From contig CP047152.1 of NCBI GenBank assembly GCA_041879295.1, positions 3,911,501 through 3,975,500 of the forward strand: a stretch of DNA of 64,000 nucleotides. Reading direction: 5' to 3'. Numbering within the stretch: the stretch's first letter is position 1; each line of letters opens with the position of its first letter. The notes beneath the pieces were generated by a model. The model was given only the letters and a program-made list of their open reading frames with translations. It searched no databases and was not told the origin of the DNA. The translations under genes and the position numbers were made by a program. Origin of the DNA: Pseudomonas putida (lineage in GTDB: Bacteria; Pseudomonadota; Gammaproteobacteria; Pseudomonadales; Pseudomonadaceae). This document shows positions 12,862-24,722 of the stretch, piece after piece.

Positions 12862-12949
12862 GGGCCTCTTCGCGGGCAAGCCCGCTCCTACAGGCACTGC
12901 ACTGCCCCAGATGGCGATGCGGTAACTGTGGGAGCGAAGAGGCCAGCGC
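12862..12949. repeat. REP pair with one truncated arm
   Basis: A full REP unit (12862-12893) faces a shortened one at 12926-12949 in which CTGTGGGAGCG runs directly into GAAGAGGCC; the inner GGGCTTGCCCGC part is missing. It lies between the convergent ends of the SNF2 gene and nagZ. Confidence 0.75.
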
Positions 12950-12951
12950 AA

Positions 12952-13962
12952 TCAATCGACCAACTGAGCTTCCTTCAACGCCCCCAGCGCCTCCAGCCAG
13001 CGCGGCTGCTGGCGATAATCGGTTCGTGCAAAACCTTGCCCGCGCATCCGCGCAATCCGCGGCGACGGCTTGACCTTCATGCGCTGCGCCGCACTCAGCG
13101 CCAGCTCCGCCGCCGCCCGGTCATTGCACACCAGGCCCATGTCACAACCGGCGCTCAGCGCCGCCTCGATACGGCTGGCCGCGTCGCCCACCACATGCGC
13201 ACCGGCCATCGACAGGTCATCACTGAAGATCACCCCGTCAAAGCCCAGCTCGCCACGCAAGATGTCCTGTAACCAACGCCGCGAGAAGCCGGCTGGCTGG
13301 TTATCGACCTGCGGGTAAATGACATGCGCCGGCATCACTGCCGCAAGCTGCCCACTCAGGCGGGTAAACGGCACCAGGTCGGCCTGGCGCAGTTGTTCCA
13401 GGCTGCGCTCATCGGTGGGGATAGCCACGTGCGAATCGGCTTCGGCCCAACCATGCCCCGGGAAATGCTTGCCACAAGCGGCCATACCCGCCGCATTCAT
13501 GCCACGGATGAACGCGCCGGCCAGTCGCGTTGCACGCAGCGGGTCACCCTCGAACGCGCGGCTGCCCACCACGGCGCTACGCTGGTGGTCCAGGTCGAGC
13601 ACCGGAGCAAAGCTGAGGTCCAGACCAACTGCCAGTACCTCGGTCGCCATCAGCCAGCCGCACTGCTCAGCCAGGTATTCAGCATTGTCGTTATCGGCCA
13701 GCGCACGCATGGCCGGCAGGCGCACGAAGCCCTGGCGCAGTCGTTGTACGCGACCACCCTCCTGGTCCACTGCCAGGATCAGTTCGGGGCGAATGGCGCG
13801 GATGGACGCGCACAGTTCGCGCACCTGGCGCGGGCTGTCGATATTGCGGGCAAAGATGATCAGGCCAGCCACTTCGGGCTGGCGCAGCAATTGACGGTCT
13901 TCGGCGGTCAGCCATTTACCGGCGATATCCACCATCAGGGAGCCTTGCAGGCTGACAGTCAT
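12952..13962 (-). CDS. nagZ: Beta-N-acetylhexosaminidase
   Basis: A 336-residue cytoplasmic glycoside hydrolase of family 3 that removes N-acetylglucosamine from anhydromuropeptides in cell-wall recycling; its product 1,6-anhydroMurNAc-peptide is also the AmpR inducer where ampC is present. The family signature KHFPGHGWAEADSH with the catalytic His and general-acid context is present, as is the catalytic Asp in FSDDLSMAGA. Length agrees with NagZ (about 335-340). The ATG at 13962 is preferred over an upstream in-frame start because GAAGGA lies 7 bases before it. psrA lies upstream on the same strand, 177 bases away. Confidence 0.95.
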   Translation of the reverse strand: MTVSLQGSLMVDIAGKWLTAEDRQLLRQPEVAGLIIFARNIDSPRQVRELCASIRAIRPELILAVDQEGGRVQRLRQGFVRLPAMRALADNDNAEYLAEQCGWLMATEVLAVGLDLSFAPVLDLDHQRSAVVGSRAFEGDPLRATRLAGAFIRGMNAAGMAACGKHFPGHGWAEADSHVAIPTDERSLEQLRQADLVPFTRLSGQLAAVMPAHVIYPQVDNQPAGFSRRWLQDILRGELGFDGVIFSDDLSMAGAHVVGDAASRIEAALSAGCDMGLVCNDRAAAELALSAAQRMKVKPSPRIARMRGQGFARTDYRQQPRWLEALGALKEAQLVD

Positions 13963-14139
13963 GGGTAATCCTTCATTGAAGACAGAGAGAGGCCCAATCG
14001 GGGGCAGCAGACACCCACAGGCACGCGCCGCTGGCCACAGGCGAAGCCATGAGAGCACTGGTCAGCGAGGGAAATGTGAAGTAGATCGAGATCGGGCATG
14101 GGCGCTAGCTTAGCGGAAGCGCCCTGCCACGCCCAGCCT

Positions 14140-14847
14140 TCAGGCCTTGGCGGTAGCCGAGCTGGTCTTTGTTCGCGGGCGCAGCTGCGCAGTTGCCATC
14201 GCCTCGTCGGTCACACCGCTGTCAGCGCGCATGCCTGCCGCCAGGAACGGCACCATCAGGCGCATCACCTGCTCGATCGAAGTGTTGATGCCGAAGTCGG
14301 TCTCGGCAATCGCCCGCAAGGCCTTGATACCGGACATGCTGAAGGCCGCGGCACCCAGCATGAAGTGCACACGCCAGAACAGTTCCAGTGGCGGAATGCG
14401 TGGCGCAGCCTCGTTCACAAGCAGCATGTAGCGGCGGAACACCTTGCCGTACATGTCTTCCAGATAACGCCGCAGGTGACCCTGGCTCTGGCTGAACGCC
14501 AGACCCAGCAGGCGCATGAAGATCGACAGGTCGTTGTTGCTACGCGGCTGCACGGCCAACGCCTGCTCTACGAGCATTTCCAGCAGTTCTTCGAGGCTGG
14601 GCTTGTGCTCCGGCTTGGCCTGGCGCCGCTCCAGTTCACGCTCGAGACTGGCGCAGAACGGGCCAAGGAAACGCGAGAAAACAGCCTGGATCAGCGCCTT
14701 CTTGGAGCCGAAATGATAGTTGACTGCCGCCAGGTTGACCCCGGCCTTGCTGGTAATCAGCCGCAACGAGGTTTCGGCGAACCCCCTTTCCGCGAACAGC
14801 TGCTCGGCAGCATCGAGAATGCGTTCAACGGTTTCCGATTGGGCCAT
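14140..14847 (-). CDS. psrA: TetR-family regulator PsrA
   Basis: A 235-residue TetR repressor/activator that in Pseudomonas senses long-chain fatty acids, represses itself and the fadBA operon, and activates rpoS. The N-terminal helix-turn-helix is clear (ILDAAEQLFAERGFAETSLRLI, then AGVNLAAVNYHFGSKKAL). The C-terminal ligand domain is helical, with no recognisable catalytic feature. The ATG at 14847 is chosen because the helix-turn-helix starts a few residues later; the longer frame would run through the operator. A near-perfect PsrA site lies 37 bases upstream, and the regulated fadBA operon is present in this same window, so the identification is strong. Confidence 0.93.
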   Translation of the reverse strand: MAQSETVERILDAAEQLFAERGFAETSLRLITSKAGVNLAAVNYHFGSKKALIQAVFSRFLGPFCASLERELERRQAKPEHKPSLEELLEMLVEQALAVQPRSNNDLSIFMRLLGLAFSQSQGHLRRYLEDMYGKVFRRYMLLVNEAAPRIPPLELFWRVHFMLGAAAFSMSGIKALRAIAETDFGINTSIEQVMRLMVPFLAAGMRADSGVTDEAMATAQLRPRTKTSSATAKA

Positions 14848-14884
14848 GACTACTCCGACTACTCCGCCAGACAAACAGGTGTTT

Positions 14885-14898
14885 GAAACATACGTTTC
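14885..14898. promoter_or_regulatory. PsrA operator in the psrA promoter
   Basis: The sequence GAAACATACGTTTC is a perfect palindrome with GAAAC and GTTTC arms separated by four bases, matching the published PsrA consensus [CG]AAAC(N2-4)GTTT[CG]. It sits 37 bases upstream of the psrA start, where binding would give autorepression. Confidence 0.88.
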
Positions 14899-14950
14899 AG
14901 CCCTGCGTCTGTCAAGGCTCGGTGACTGGGCGGTCGCCATTTAAAAGGCG

Positions 14951-15074
14951 CAAGCTGGAAGCTGCAAGCATCAAATAACAGCAACACCGGCCGGATATCA
15001 CGAAATCGCTTCTGGGGTGACTGAGATCGGATGGACTGCCGTTTCGCCCTTTCTTGCAGCTTGGAGCTTGCAGC
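14951..15074. repeat. Inverted CAAGCTG/GCTGCAAG repeat pair upstream of lexA
   Basis: CAAGCTGGAAGCTGCAAG at 14951-14968 is repeated in inverted orientation as CTTGCAGCTTGGAGCTTGCAGC at 15053-15074, about 85 bases apart. The motif itself is made of short AAGCTGC repeats. The right copy ends 10 bases before the first LexA box. Confidence 0.6.
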
Positions 15075-15084
15075 GGGCCCGACA

Positions 15085-15100
15085 CTGTATATAATCCCAG
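15085..15100. promoter_or_regulatory. LexA box 1 of lexA-sulA
   Basis: CTGTATATAATCCCAG matches the CTGT-N8-ACAG SOS box except for CCAG in place of ACAG. It is in tandem with box 2, with three bases between them, and overlaps a TATAAT-like hexamer. Confidence 0.85.
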
Positions 15101-15103
15101 TCA

Positions 15104-15119
15104 CTGTACAAAAAGACAG
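15104..15119. promoter_or_regulatory. LexA box 2 of lexA-sulA
   Basis: CTGTACAAAAAGACAG is a full match to CTGT-N8-ACAG and ends 10 bases before the lexA ATG. Two tandem boxes are typical for tightly autoregulated lexA genes. Confidence 0.93.
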
Positions 15120-15129
15120 AGCGCTTACC

Positions 15130-15738
15130 ATGTTGAAACTGACGCCACGCCAAGCCGAAATTCTCGCGTTCATCAAGCGCTGCCTGGAAGACAACGGCTT
15201 CCCGCCCACCCGCGCGGAGATTGCTCAGGAGCTGGGCTTCAAGTCGCCCAATGCCGCCGAGGAGCACCTCAAGGCGCTTGCCCGCAAGGGCGCGATCGAA
15301 ATGACGCCGGGCGCTTCCCGCGGCATCCGCATCCCTGGCCTGGAAGCCAAGGCCGAAGAAGCCGGCCTGCCCATCATCGGCCGGGTAGCTGCCGGTGCGC
15401 CGATTCTTGCCGAACAGCACATCGAGCAATCCTGCAACATCAACCCTGCCTTCTTCCACCCCCAAGCCGACTATTTGCTGCGCGTACACGGCATGAGCAT
15501 GAAGGACGTCGGCATCTTCGACGGTGACCTGCTGGCTGTGCACACCTGCCGTGAGGCCCGCAACGGCCAGATCGTGGTGGCGCGTATCGGCGACGAAGTC
15601 ACCGTCAAGCGCTTCAAGCGCGAAGGCAGCAAAGTCTGGCTGCTTGCCGAAAACCCCGAATTCGCCCCCATCGAAGTCGACCTGAAAGAACAGGAACTGG
15701 TGATCGAGGGCTTGAGCGTCGGCGTCATTCGCCGCTGA
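15130..15738 (+). CDS. lexA: LexA repressor
   Basis: A 202-residue SOS repressor and self-cleaving serine protease. The N-terminal winged helix ([34 protein letters not shown] begins at residue 4) binds the CTGT-N8-ACAG operator. The autocleavage bond is Ala88-Gly89 (GRVAAGAP), the nucleophile is Ser123 (HGMSMKD) and the general base Lys160 (VTVKRF). The ATG at 15130 is the only sensible start, directly downstream of two LexA boxes. sulA follows after 13 bases, giving a lexA-sulA operon as in P. aeruginosa. P. putida has a second LexA that recognises a different motif; this copy is the classical E. coli-like type by sequence and by its own boxes. Confidence 0.97.
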   Translation: MLKLTPRQAEILAFIKRCLEDNGFPPTRAEIAQELGFKSPNAAEEHLKALARKGAIEMTPGASRGIRIPGLEAKAEEAGLPIIGRVAAGAPILAEQHIEQSCNINPAFFHPQADYLLRVHGMSMKDVGIFDGDLLAVHTCREARNGQIVVARIGDEVTVKRFKREGSKVWLLAENPEFAPIEVDLKEQELVIEGLSVGVIRR

Positions 15739-15751
15739 TCCAGGAGGCGTC

Positions 15752-16228
15752 ATGCAGCAGTTCATTCACGCACCCGAGCAAGCCCAGTTGCCCCTGTTCG
15801 AAGCATTCCTCGCACAGCCCGTACTGCCAGGCCTGAAAGCCAGGGAGCCAGCGCGCAAGAGCAGCCAGCCCGAACTGTTCAGCGAACTGTCGCTGCGCGG
15901 CACCCCTGGCCACTGCCAAAGCCTGCTGGCACCGGTGCTGCGCGAGCTGAGCGAAGAGGACGAGGCCCGCTGGCTGACCCTGATCGCCCCGCCGCCAAGC
16001 CTGACCCAGGCCTGGCTGCGCGATGCCGGGCTCAACCGTGAACGTATTCTGCTGCTGCAACCCCGCAGCAATCAAAGCGCGCTGCAGCTGGCCTGTGAGG
16101 CCTTGCGCCTGGGCCTCAGCCACACCGTGGTGAGCTGGCTGGGCAACGTCAACGCCACTGCACGCCAGCAACTGCTACGTGCAGCCAGTGCCGGAAACGC
16201 ACAAAGCCTGAACATCCGCCTCGGCTGA
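15752..16228 (+). CDS. sulA: SOS cell-division inhibitor SulA
   Basis: A 158-residue cytoplasmic protein expected to bind FtsZ and block septation during the SOS response. The family is divergent; recognition rests on the LTLIAPPPSLTQAWLRDAGLN segment, the central RILLLQPRSNQSAL region and on its position 13 bases after lexA with AGGAGG before its ATG. The C-terminal end overlaps a strong stem-loop. It has no promoter of its own visible, so it should be controlled by the two LexA boxes upstream of lexA. Confidence 0.9.
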   Translation: MQQFIHAPEQAQLPLFEAFLAQPVLPGLKAREPARKSSQPELFSELSLRGTPGHCQSLLAPVLRELSEEDEARWLTLIAPPPSLTQAWLRDAGLNRERILLLQPRSNQSALQLACEALRLGLSHTVVSWLGNVNATARQQLLRAASAGNAQSLNIRLG

Positions 16229-16240
16229 TGTTCAGGCTTT
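16203..16240. terminator. Stem-loop at the end of sulA
   Basis: A 14-base perfect stem AAAGCCTGAACATC / GATGTTCAGGCTTT with a 10-base loop spans the sulA stop codon. It ends with TTTG rather than a long T-run, so termination is likely but not assured. It could serve both sulA and the convergent gene. Confidence 0.65.
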
Positions 16241-16278
16241 GCCTGTCACTTCAAATAGCCTGATACGCTGCTGCACAC

Positions 16279-16512
16279 TCAGTGCAGCACACGCGGCCCT
16301 TCATCACGCTCAAGCTCGCCATCCATCAGGCGACCAGCCATCTGCACGCCCACACTGAGCATGGCCTTGGCCACTTCCACATGCTGACCCTGCAGGAACA
16401 CCTTGGCGTCTTCCGAGAAATCCAGGGTTACCAGAGAGCCCTCATCCTCGGCGCGACGAAGTTCGATGCGGCCATCAGGCAACTCGACAATTTCCAGAAA
16501 AGACGTAGACAT
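16279..16512 (-). CDS. Conserved small protein of unknown function
   Basis: A 77-residue protein (MSTSFLEIVELPDGRIELRR at its start) conserved beside sulA and topA in pseudomonads. It has no signal peptide or membrane segment and is acidic. No known domain is recognised. The ATG at 16512 is preceded by GGAG 11 bases upstream; the longer frame has no ribosome site. It lies 50 bases after the upstream gene on the same strand, so the two are probably cotranscribed. Confidence 0.8.
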   Translation of the reverse strand: MSTSFLEIVELPDGRIELRRAEDEGSLVTLDFSEDAKVFLQGQHVEVAKAMLSVGVQMAGRLMDGELERDEGPRVLH

Positions 16513-16562
16513 AAATGGCAGTTCTCCGCGAAAGGCGATTATTGTACCAGCCGTTGCGGCTA

Positions 16563-17078
16563 TCAGCACTCACTCAACGCGTCACGGAAACGTCTCACCA
16601 AACTTTTGAGGTCATTTCGCCAGCTTTCCAGCTCGGCACGCGACAGCGCTGGATGCTCAGGCTCATCAAGATTGACGGCTTGAATCAATGGCTGGGTAAC
16701 GTCGGTTTTCGGCGCTTTTCTGGCGACCGGTGGTCGGAACAAATCGGCATAAGCACCGAGCATTTGCGCCAGCCAGGTTTCACGCTGGCGGGCCAGTTCC
16801 AGCAACTCGGCCACTTCCGGGATGGTTATACCATTAAGGGCATCGTCGGCCAGGGCCTGCTCCACCGTTGCGACAACCGGAAGGCGGTAGAAGCCCCCGA
16901 TTTCATGGCACAGCCCCAACAGAGCACCATACAGGTGGAACAGCGCCGACTCGCGTTCAGCCTGAACCAAGCCCTGGGCATTCATGGCCTGGCTTTGTTC
17001 AGCCTTGGCCATGGACTCGAGGGCGAGGCCGGCGAAGAACAGTTTCTGGTTGGTGCGGGTGTAGAGTTCCTGGGCCAT
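16563..17078 (-). CDS. DUF6586-like protein of unknown function
   Basis: A 171-residue, mostly helical cytoplasmic protein (starts MAQELYTRTNQKLFFAG). It resembles the uncharacterised protein located beside topA in pseudomonads, now grouped as DUF6586. No catalytic residues are evident. The ATG at 17078 is preceded by GGGAGG at the right distance; the longer frame runs back into a REP element and is therefore rejected. The downstream 77-residue gene follows after 50 bases. Confidence 0.8.
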   Translation of the reverse strand: MAQELYTRTNQKLFFAGLALESMAKAEQSQAMNAQGLVQAERESALFHLYGALLGLCHEIGGFYRLPVVATVEQALADDALNGITIPEVAELLELARQRETWLAQMLGAYADLFRPPVARKAPKTDVTQPLIQAVNLDEPEHPALSRAELESWRNDLKSLVRRFRDALSEC

Positions 17079-17130
17079 TTCAGTGCCCTCCCATAAGGCT
17101 ACAAGGCGGATATCTGCATCATAAATGATT

Positions 17131-17246
17131 GGGGCCGCTTTGCGCCCTTCGCGGGCTTGCCCGCTCCCACCAGTACAGCGCCACATTCAAGGGCGGCGCG
17201 ATACCTGTGGGAGCGGGCAGGCCCGCGAAGGGCGCAAAGCGGCCCC
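17131..17246. repeat. Paired REP element between topA and the DUF6586-like gene
   Basis: A 40-base unit at 17131-17170 (GGGGCCGCTTTGCGCCCTTC then GCGGGCTTGCCCGCTCCCAC) is inverted almost perfectly at 17207-17246, with a 36-base spacer. The arms include an outer GGGGCCGCTTTGCGCC extension not seen in the other pairs. It follows topA and probably helps end its transcript. Confidence 0.85.
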
Positions 17247-17265
17247 ACATTACAGCACCGATGGA

Positions 17266-19875
17266 TCAGCGCTTGTCTTCAACCTTCCAGGCATTGCCGT
17301 CGTAGAACGCCTTCCAACCGGTCGGCTTGCCATCGACCTCGGACTGTACGTACTGCTCCTTGGTCTTGCGGCTATAGCGGATCACCGCCGGGCGGCCATC
17401 CGGGTCTTTCTGCGGTGCATCGCACAGGAAGTGGTACTTCGGGTCGATCTCATGCTTGTGCGGCACAATCTCCAGCACCAGCGGCGCGCGGGTTTCGCGG
17501 TTCTTGGGGAACTGGCTGGCTGCCAGGAACAGCCCCGAAGCACCGTCGCGCAGCACGTAGGTATCGTCTACCTTCTCGCACTTGAGCTCCGGCATGTCTA
17601 CCTTGTCCATCTTCGGCGGCGCCGCCTCGCCGCTCTTGAGCAGCTTGCGGGTGTTCTTGCACGCCGGGTTGGTGCAGCCGAAGAACTTGCCGAAACGGCC
17701 AGTCTTCAACTGCATCTCGCTACCGCACTTGTCGCACTCCAGGCTCGGCCCTTCGTAGCCCTTGATGCGGTAGTTGCCTTCCTCGATCTCGTAACCTACA
17801 CAGTCCGGGTTGTTACCGCAGATGTGCAGCTTGTGCTTCTCGTCCAGCAGGTAGGCGTCCATCGCCGTGGCGCAGATCGGGCAACGGTGCTTGCCCAGCA
17901 GTACGCGCGATTCCGACTCGCCCTCGTCGTCAGCGGCAATCTCGTCGCCCGGCACCAGGTTGACGGTAGCCTTGCAGCGCTCTTTCGGCGGCAGGCTGTA
18001 GCCAGAGCAACCCAGGAACACTCCTGTAGAGGCGGTGCGAATCATCATCGGCCGGCCACATTCCTTGCACGGAATGTTGGTCATGGTCGGCTGGTTGGCG
18101 CGCATGCCGTCTTCGCTGGACTCGGCAGTCTGCAGCTTTTTGCTGAAGTCGCCGTAGAACTCGTCGAGCACGTTCTTCCAGTCACGCTCGCCCTGGGCCA
18201 CGTCGTCGAGGTTCTCTTCCATGACGGCGGTAAAGCCGTAGTCCATCAGGTTGGAGAAGCTCTCCGACAGGCGCTCGGTGACGATGTCGCCCATCTTCTC
18301 GGAGTAGAAGCGGCGGTTGTGCAGCGTCACATAGCCACGGTCCTGGATGGTGGAAATGATCGCCGCGTAGGTCGATGGGCGACCAATGCCGCGCTTTTCC
18401 ATTTCCTTGACCAGGCTGGCTTCGGTGAAGCGCGCCGGTGGCTTGGTGAAGTGCTGGCTCGGGTCGATCTGAATCAGTTTAAGCGCTTCGCCCTGAACCA
18501 TTTCTGGCAGCACGTCGTCTTCGCCCGGCTTGCTCTGCTGGGGCAGCACACGGGTGTAGCCGTCGAACTTGAGGATGCGGCCCTTGGCACGCAGCTCGAA
18601 ATCGCCAGCAGCGACGGTGACGCTGGTGGACAGGTACTGCGCTGGCGGCATCTGGCAAGCCAGGAACTGGCGCCAGATCAGCTCGTACAGGCGCTCAGCA
18701 TCACGCTCCATGCCACTGAGCTTGGTCGGATGGGTATTCACGTCAGAAGGTCGAATCGCTTCGTGCGCCTCCTGGGCGCCCTCCTTGCTGCCGTAAACCA
18801 GTGGCGCCTCCGGCAGGTACTGCTTGCCGAACTCCCGCTCGATGTAGCTGCGTGCCATATCCAGGGCGTCAGCCGACAGGTTGGTCGAGTCGGTACGCAT
18901 GTAGGTGATGTAACCGGCTTCGTACAAGCGCTGGGCCATCATCATGGTTTTCTTCACACCGAAGCCCAGACGGTTACTGGCCGCTTGCTGCAAGGTGGAA
19001 GTAATGAACGGTGCCGATGGCTTGCTGCTGGTCGGGCGGTCTTCGCGCTTGACCACGCTGTAGCTGGAAGCCTTGAGCTTTTCCAGCGCAGCCATGGCCT
19101 GAGCTTCATTCAGCGGCTTGAAGGCCTCGCCCTTTTCGCGCGCCACCTCGAAACGCACCTTGGCGTTCTTGGCGGTGCCGAGGTCGGCGTGGATTTCCCA
19201 GTACTCTTCCGGGATGAACGCGCGGATCTCACGCTCACGCTCCACCACCAGCTTTACCGCTACCGACTGCACACGGCCAGCGGACAGGCCGCGAGCAATC
19301 TTGGCCCACAGCAATGGCGAAACCATGTAACCGACCACGCGGTCGAGGAAACGCCGCGCCTGTTGGGCGTTGACCCGGTCGATGTCCAGCTCGCCCGGCT
19401 GCGAGAAGGCCTCCTGAATGGCCTTCTTGGTAATTTCGTTGAACACCACGCGCTTGTAGCGGGTGTCGTCACCCCCGATGGCCTCGCGCAGGTGCCAGGC
19501 AATGGCTTCCCCTTCGCGGTCCAAGTCGGTTGCGAGATAGATGGTGTCGGCATCCTTGGCCAGGCGGCGCAGCTCTTCGATCACCTTTTCCTTGCCAGGC
19601 AGGATCTCGTACTTGGCCTTCCAGCCATGGTCGGGGTCGACGCCCATGCGCGCCACCAGCTGGCGGCGGGCCTTTTCTTTCGGCGAAAGCGCCGGCGCCT
19701 CACCCGCAGCCTTGCCACGCTTGGCGGCCGGCTCTTTGCTCGCGCTGGCCGAACCGCTGGTGGGGAGGTCTCGGATATGGCCGATACTCGACTTCACCAC
19801 GTACTGGTTGCCCAGGTACTTGTTGATGGTCTTGGCCTTGGCCGGGGATTCCACAATGACCAGCGATTTGCCCAT
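17266..19875 (-). CDS. topA: DNA topoisomerase I
   Basis: An 869-residue type IA topoisomerase that relaxes negative supercoils. The TOPRIM domain starts at once ([19 protein letters not shown]) and has [13 protein letters not shown]. The active-site tyrosine lies in [13 protein letters not shown] and the [13 protein letters not shown] motif is intact. Three C-terminal four-cysteine zinc fingers follow (starting [16 protein letters not shown] and CDKCGSEM), then a basic tail. The ATG at 19875 (MGKSLVIVE) is preferred to an in-frame start 14 codons upstream. The gene is followed by a REP pair. Confidence 0.97.
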   Translation of the reverse strand: MGKSLVIVESPAKAKTINKYLGNQYVVKSSIGHIRDLPTSGSASASKEPAAKRGKAAGEAPALSPKEKARRQLVARMGVDPDHGWKAKYEILPGKEKVIEELRRLAKDADTIYLATDLDREGEAIAWHLREAIGGDDTRYKRVVFNEITKKAIQEAFSQPGELDIDRVNAQQARRFLDRVVGYMVSPLLWAKIARGLSAGRVQSVAVKLVVEREREIRAFIPEEYWEIHADLGTAKNAKVRFEVAREKGEAFKPLNEAQAMAALEKLKASSYSVVKREDRPTSSKPSAPFITSTLQQAASNRLGFGVKKTMMMAQRLYEAGYITYMRTDSTNLSADALDMARSYIEREFGKQYLPEAPLVYGSKEGAQEAHEAIRPSDVNTHPTKLSGMERDAERLYELIWRQFLACQMPPAQYLSTSVTVAAGDFELRAKGRILKFDGYTRVLPQQSKPGEDDVLPEMVQGEALKLIQIDPSQHFTKPPARFTEASLVKEMEKRGIGRPSTYAAIISTIQDRGYVTLHNRRFYSEKMGDIVTERLSESFSNLMDYGFTAVMEENLDDVAQGERDWKNVLDEFYGDFSKKLQTAESSEDGMRANQPTMTNIPCKECGRPMMIRTASTGVFLGCSGYSLPPKERCKATVNLVPGDEIAADDEGESESRVLLGKHRCPICATAMDAYLLDEKHKLHICGNNPDCVGYEIEEGNYRIKGYEGPSLECDKCGSEMQLKTGRFGKFFGCTNPACKNTRKLLKSGEAAPPKMDKVDMPELKCEKVDDTYVLRDGASGLFLAASQFPKNRETRAPLVLEIVPHKHEIDPKYHFLCDAPQKDPDGRPAVIRYSRKTKEQYVQSEVDGKPTGWKAFYDGNAWKVEDKR

Positions 19876-19975
19876 GGATCGGAGTATTCCTGAATCTGAA
19901 GATAAAAAACGCGCCAAGTGCCAGACGCGGCACCGCTATATATAGTGGCAAAAGTGTGAGGTCAAGCTCGGACGA

Positions 19976-20227
19976 TCAGTCGTGCGACTTGCCCAGCAAC
20001 CCGGGCAGCCCCTCTTCGGCCTTGACCAAAGCAAAGCGTGGCACCTGCTCGCCGTCAACTTCTACGGACTCCTCGAACATCGAAAGGGGGCGTACCCAGA
20101 AGCTGTAATCACCATACAGGCATTGGTAGAACACCATCCACTCTTCAGTTTCGGAGTGCCGCGCAACACTGAAGACACGGTACTCAGGCCCTTTGTAATG
20201 CCGGTATACGCCTGGTTGTATCTGCAT
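19976..20227 (-). CDS. DUF1653 protein
   Basis: An 83-residue protein (MQIQPGVYRHYKGPEYRV at its start, then WMVFYQCLYGDYSFWVRPLSMFEE) that fits the DUF1653 family of small single-domain proteins of unknown function. The ATG at 20227 has AGGAGG 9 bases before it. It sits between topA and fadA on the same strand, downstream of the fadA terminator, so it probably has its own promoter in a short gap or reads with topA. Confidence 0.88.
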   Translation of the reverse strand: MQIQPGVYRHYKGPEYRVFSVARHSETEEWMVFYQCLYGDYSFWVRPLSMFEESVEVDGEQVPRFALVKAEEGLPGLLGKSHD

Positions 20228-20253
20228 GTTGCACACCTCCTGAATAAAACCTG

Positions 20254-20286
20254 AAAAAAACAAAACCGGGGCACAAGGCCCCGGTT
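20254..20286 (-). terminator. Rho-independent terminator of fadBA
   Basis: On the minus strand a nine-base stem AACCGGGGC / GCCCCGGTT with a 5-base loop is followed by a T-rich run (TTTGTTTTTTT). It begins 18 bases after the fadA stop codon. Confidence 0.92.
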
Positions 20287-20303
20287 GCTGTCCCGCTACG
20301 CGA

Positions 20304-21494
<1,191 letters not shown>

Positions 21495-21510
21495 CTAGCT
21501 CGTTGACCGC

Positions 21511-23658
<2,148 letters not shown>

Positions 23659-23788
23659 CAACTGATCTCCACGATATGGAAGCTGAACTGTACACGCCGA
23701 TCGCTGCAGCAGAAGCAGGCCTAGCTGCCCTGCCCCAGGCACACCCGTCAGCGCGCTAGTCGGAAGTATGGCTTGGCGTCATGACATA

Positions 23789-23815
23789 CAAACGCTCAAT
23801 TCATACGCCCGTTTG
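23789..23815. promoter_or_regulatory. Inverted repeat in the fadBA promoter region
   Basis: CAAACG and CGTTTG are spaced by 15 bases, about 130 bases upstream of fadB. The arms resemble PsrA half-sites (CAAAC/GTTTG), but the spacing is far longer than the 2-4 bases of the published consensus. It could be an operator for PsrA in a relaxed form or for another regulator. Confidence 0.4.
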
Positions 23816-24073
23816 ATTTGGGTGTGCACACATTCTCCGAAAAGATGGGCGTTGTCAAATGCTCACGAGCACGGCGAAAACGCGACTTTCCAGTCATTTT
23901 CTATCGTTCGGGTACAAAACATGATGACAGTGATCGCCGGTCATTCATGTCAGCGATTGACCACACGTATTGGCTGGAGTGCTTTGCGCTTGCGCGGCGA
24001 GCCAGGGCGACTACACTGGCTCTTGCTTGAATGAATACCCGGCCTGCCTGGCCTTTTCTGCGCAGCAGAACGC

Positions 24074-24126
24074 AAAGCGGCGACTTGGCACCCCACCCCT
24101 TCAGGGTCATGCCGAGCCGCCGCTTT
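24074..24126. other. Strong stem-loop between fadB and an unknown gene
   Basis: AAAGCGGCGACTTGGCA pairs with TGCCGAGCCGCCGCTTT (15 of 17 positions) around a 19-base loop. It is followed by GTCG and not by a T-run, so it is an imperfect terminator on the plus strand; it lies 50 bases beyond the end of the leftward gene 24176-24613 and may end that transcript. Confidence 0.5.
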
Positions 24127-24175
24127 GTCGTTGTGGGAGCGGGGTTGGTGTCACCCCAGGATGTGTGGTGACCTG

Positions 24176-24613
24176 TCAGGCCAAGGTTTCGAGAGCATGG
24201 GCAACATCCTGCAATACAGCAGTATCGCCGCGCTCGGTCCAGTACAAGGCAATCATCCGCGCATCGGCCTCTACCTTGTACACACTCGCCGGCAAACGCG
24301 ACAAGGCGCCCATGAAGCGTGGGTCTTCACAGGGTTCACGCCACTGATTCCACCACACCCCGGGGCTGACCTGCCAGAAACTGAAGCTGTCCTCATGCCC
24401 ACGGCGCCGGGCCCGATGATACTGCGGGCAGGGGCTTGGCGGCTCCTTTTCCAGCCAGTGCGGCCACTGCTGCGGCGCCAATTGCATGGCCAGACCCATG
24501 CGCCGTGCCTCCAGGCGCAACTTCATCTGCTCGCTCTGTTTGCGCGAACTGCGCAGCCAGGAAAGCGGGCTGAGAATCAGCGCAAGGATTGACACCACCA
24601 GCAATACCGTCAT
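24176..24613 (-). CDS. Membrane-anchored protein of unknown function
   Basis: A 145-residue protein with one N-terminal membrane segment (MTVLLVVSILALILSPLSWL) followed by a basic linker (SSRKQSEQMKLRLEARRMG) and a soluble domain rich in Trp (WPHWLEKE, SFWQVSPGVWWNQW). It has no motif I can name; orthologues sit beside fadB in pseudomonads. Topology suggests an inner-membrane anchor with the domain in the cytoplasm, by the positive-inside rule. The ATG at 24613 is chosen because GGGA precedes it by 9 bases; two upstream ATGs lack a ribosome site. It diverges from the universal stress gene. Confidence 0.75.
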   Translation of the reverse strand: MTVLLVVSILALILSPLSWLRSSRKQSEQMKLRLEARRMGLAMQLAPQQWPHWLEKEPPSPCPQYHRARRRGHEDSFSFWQVSPGVWWNQWREPCEDPRFMGALSRLPASVYKVEADARMIALYWTERGDTAVLQDVAHALETLA

Positions 24614-24722
24614 ATCAGTAGTTCCCATAAAGCGTTGCAAATGAGCTGGTTAGCCATTTTCACGGTAGACCCGCCCTAAAGCGACCATACTTCTTCTATC
24701 GCGATTGTCAGGAGTACCGCTC

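Larger units (their letters stand above)
23659..24175. other. Non-coding region upstream of fadB
   Basis: This 517-base gap separates fadB from the unknown membrane-protein gene, which also reads leftward. It holds the fadBA promoter region with a CAAACG/CGTTTG inverted repeat, a lower-GC stretch (about 23780-23960), and a strong stem-loop at 24074-24126. Short open frames here have no ribosome sites or codon bias that I would accept as genes. Confidence 0.6.

Noticed and set aside
17125..19893. 922-residue open frame opposite topA
   Set aside because: It mirrors topA exactly, lacks a ribosome site and gives a protein without a recognisable pattern; a shadow of GC-rich codon use.
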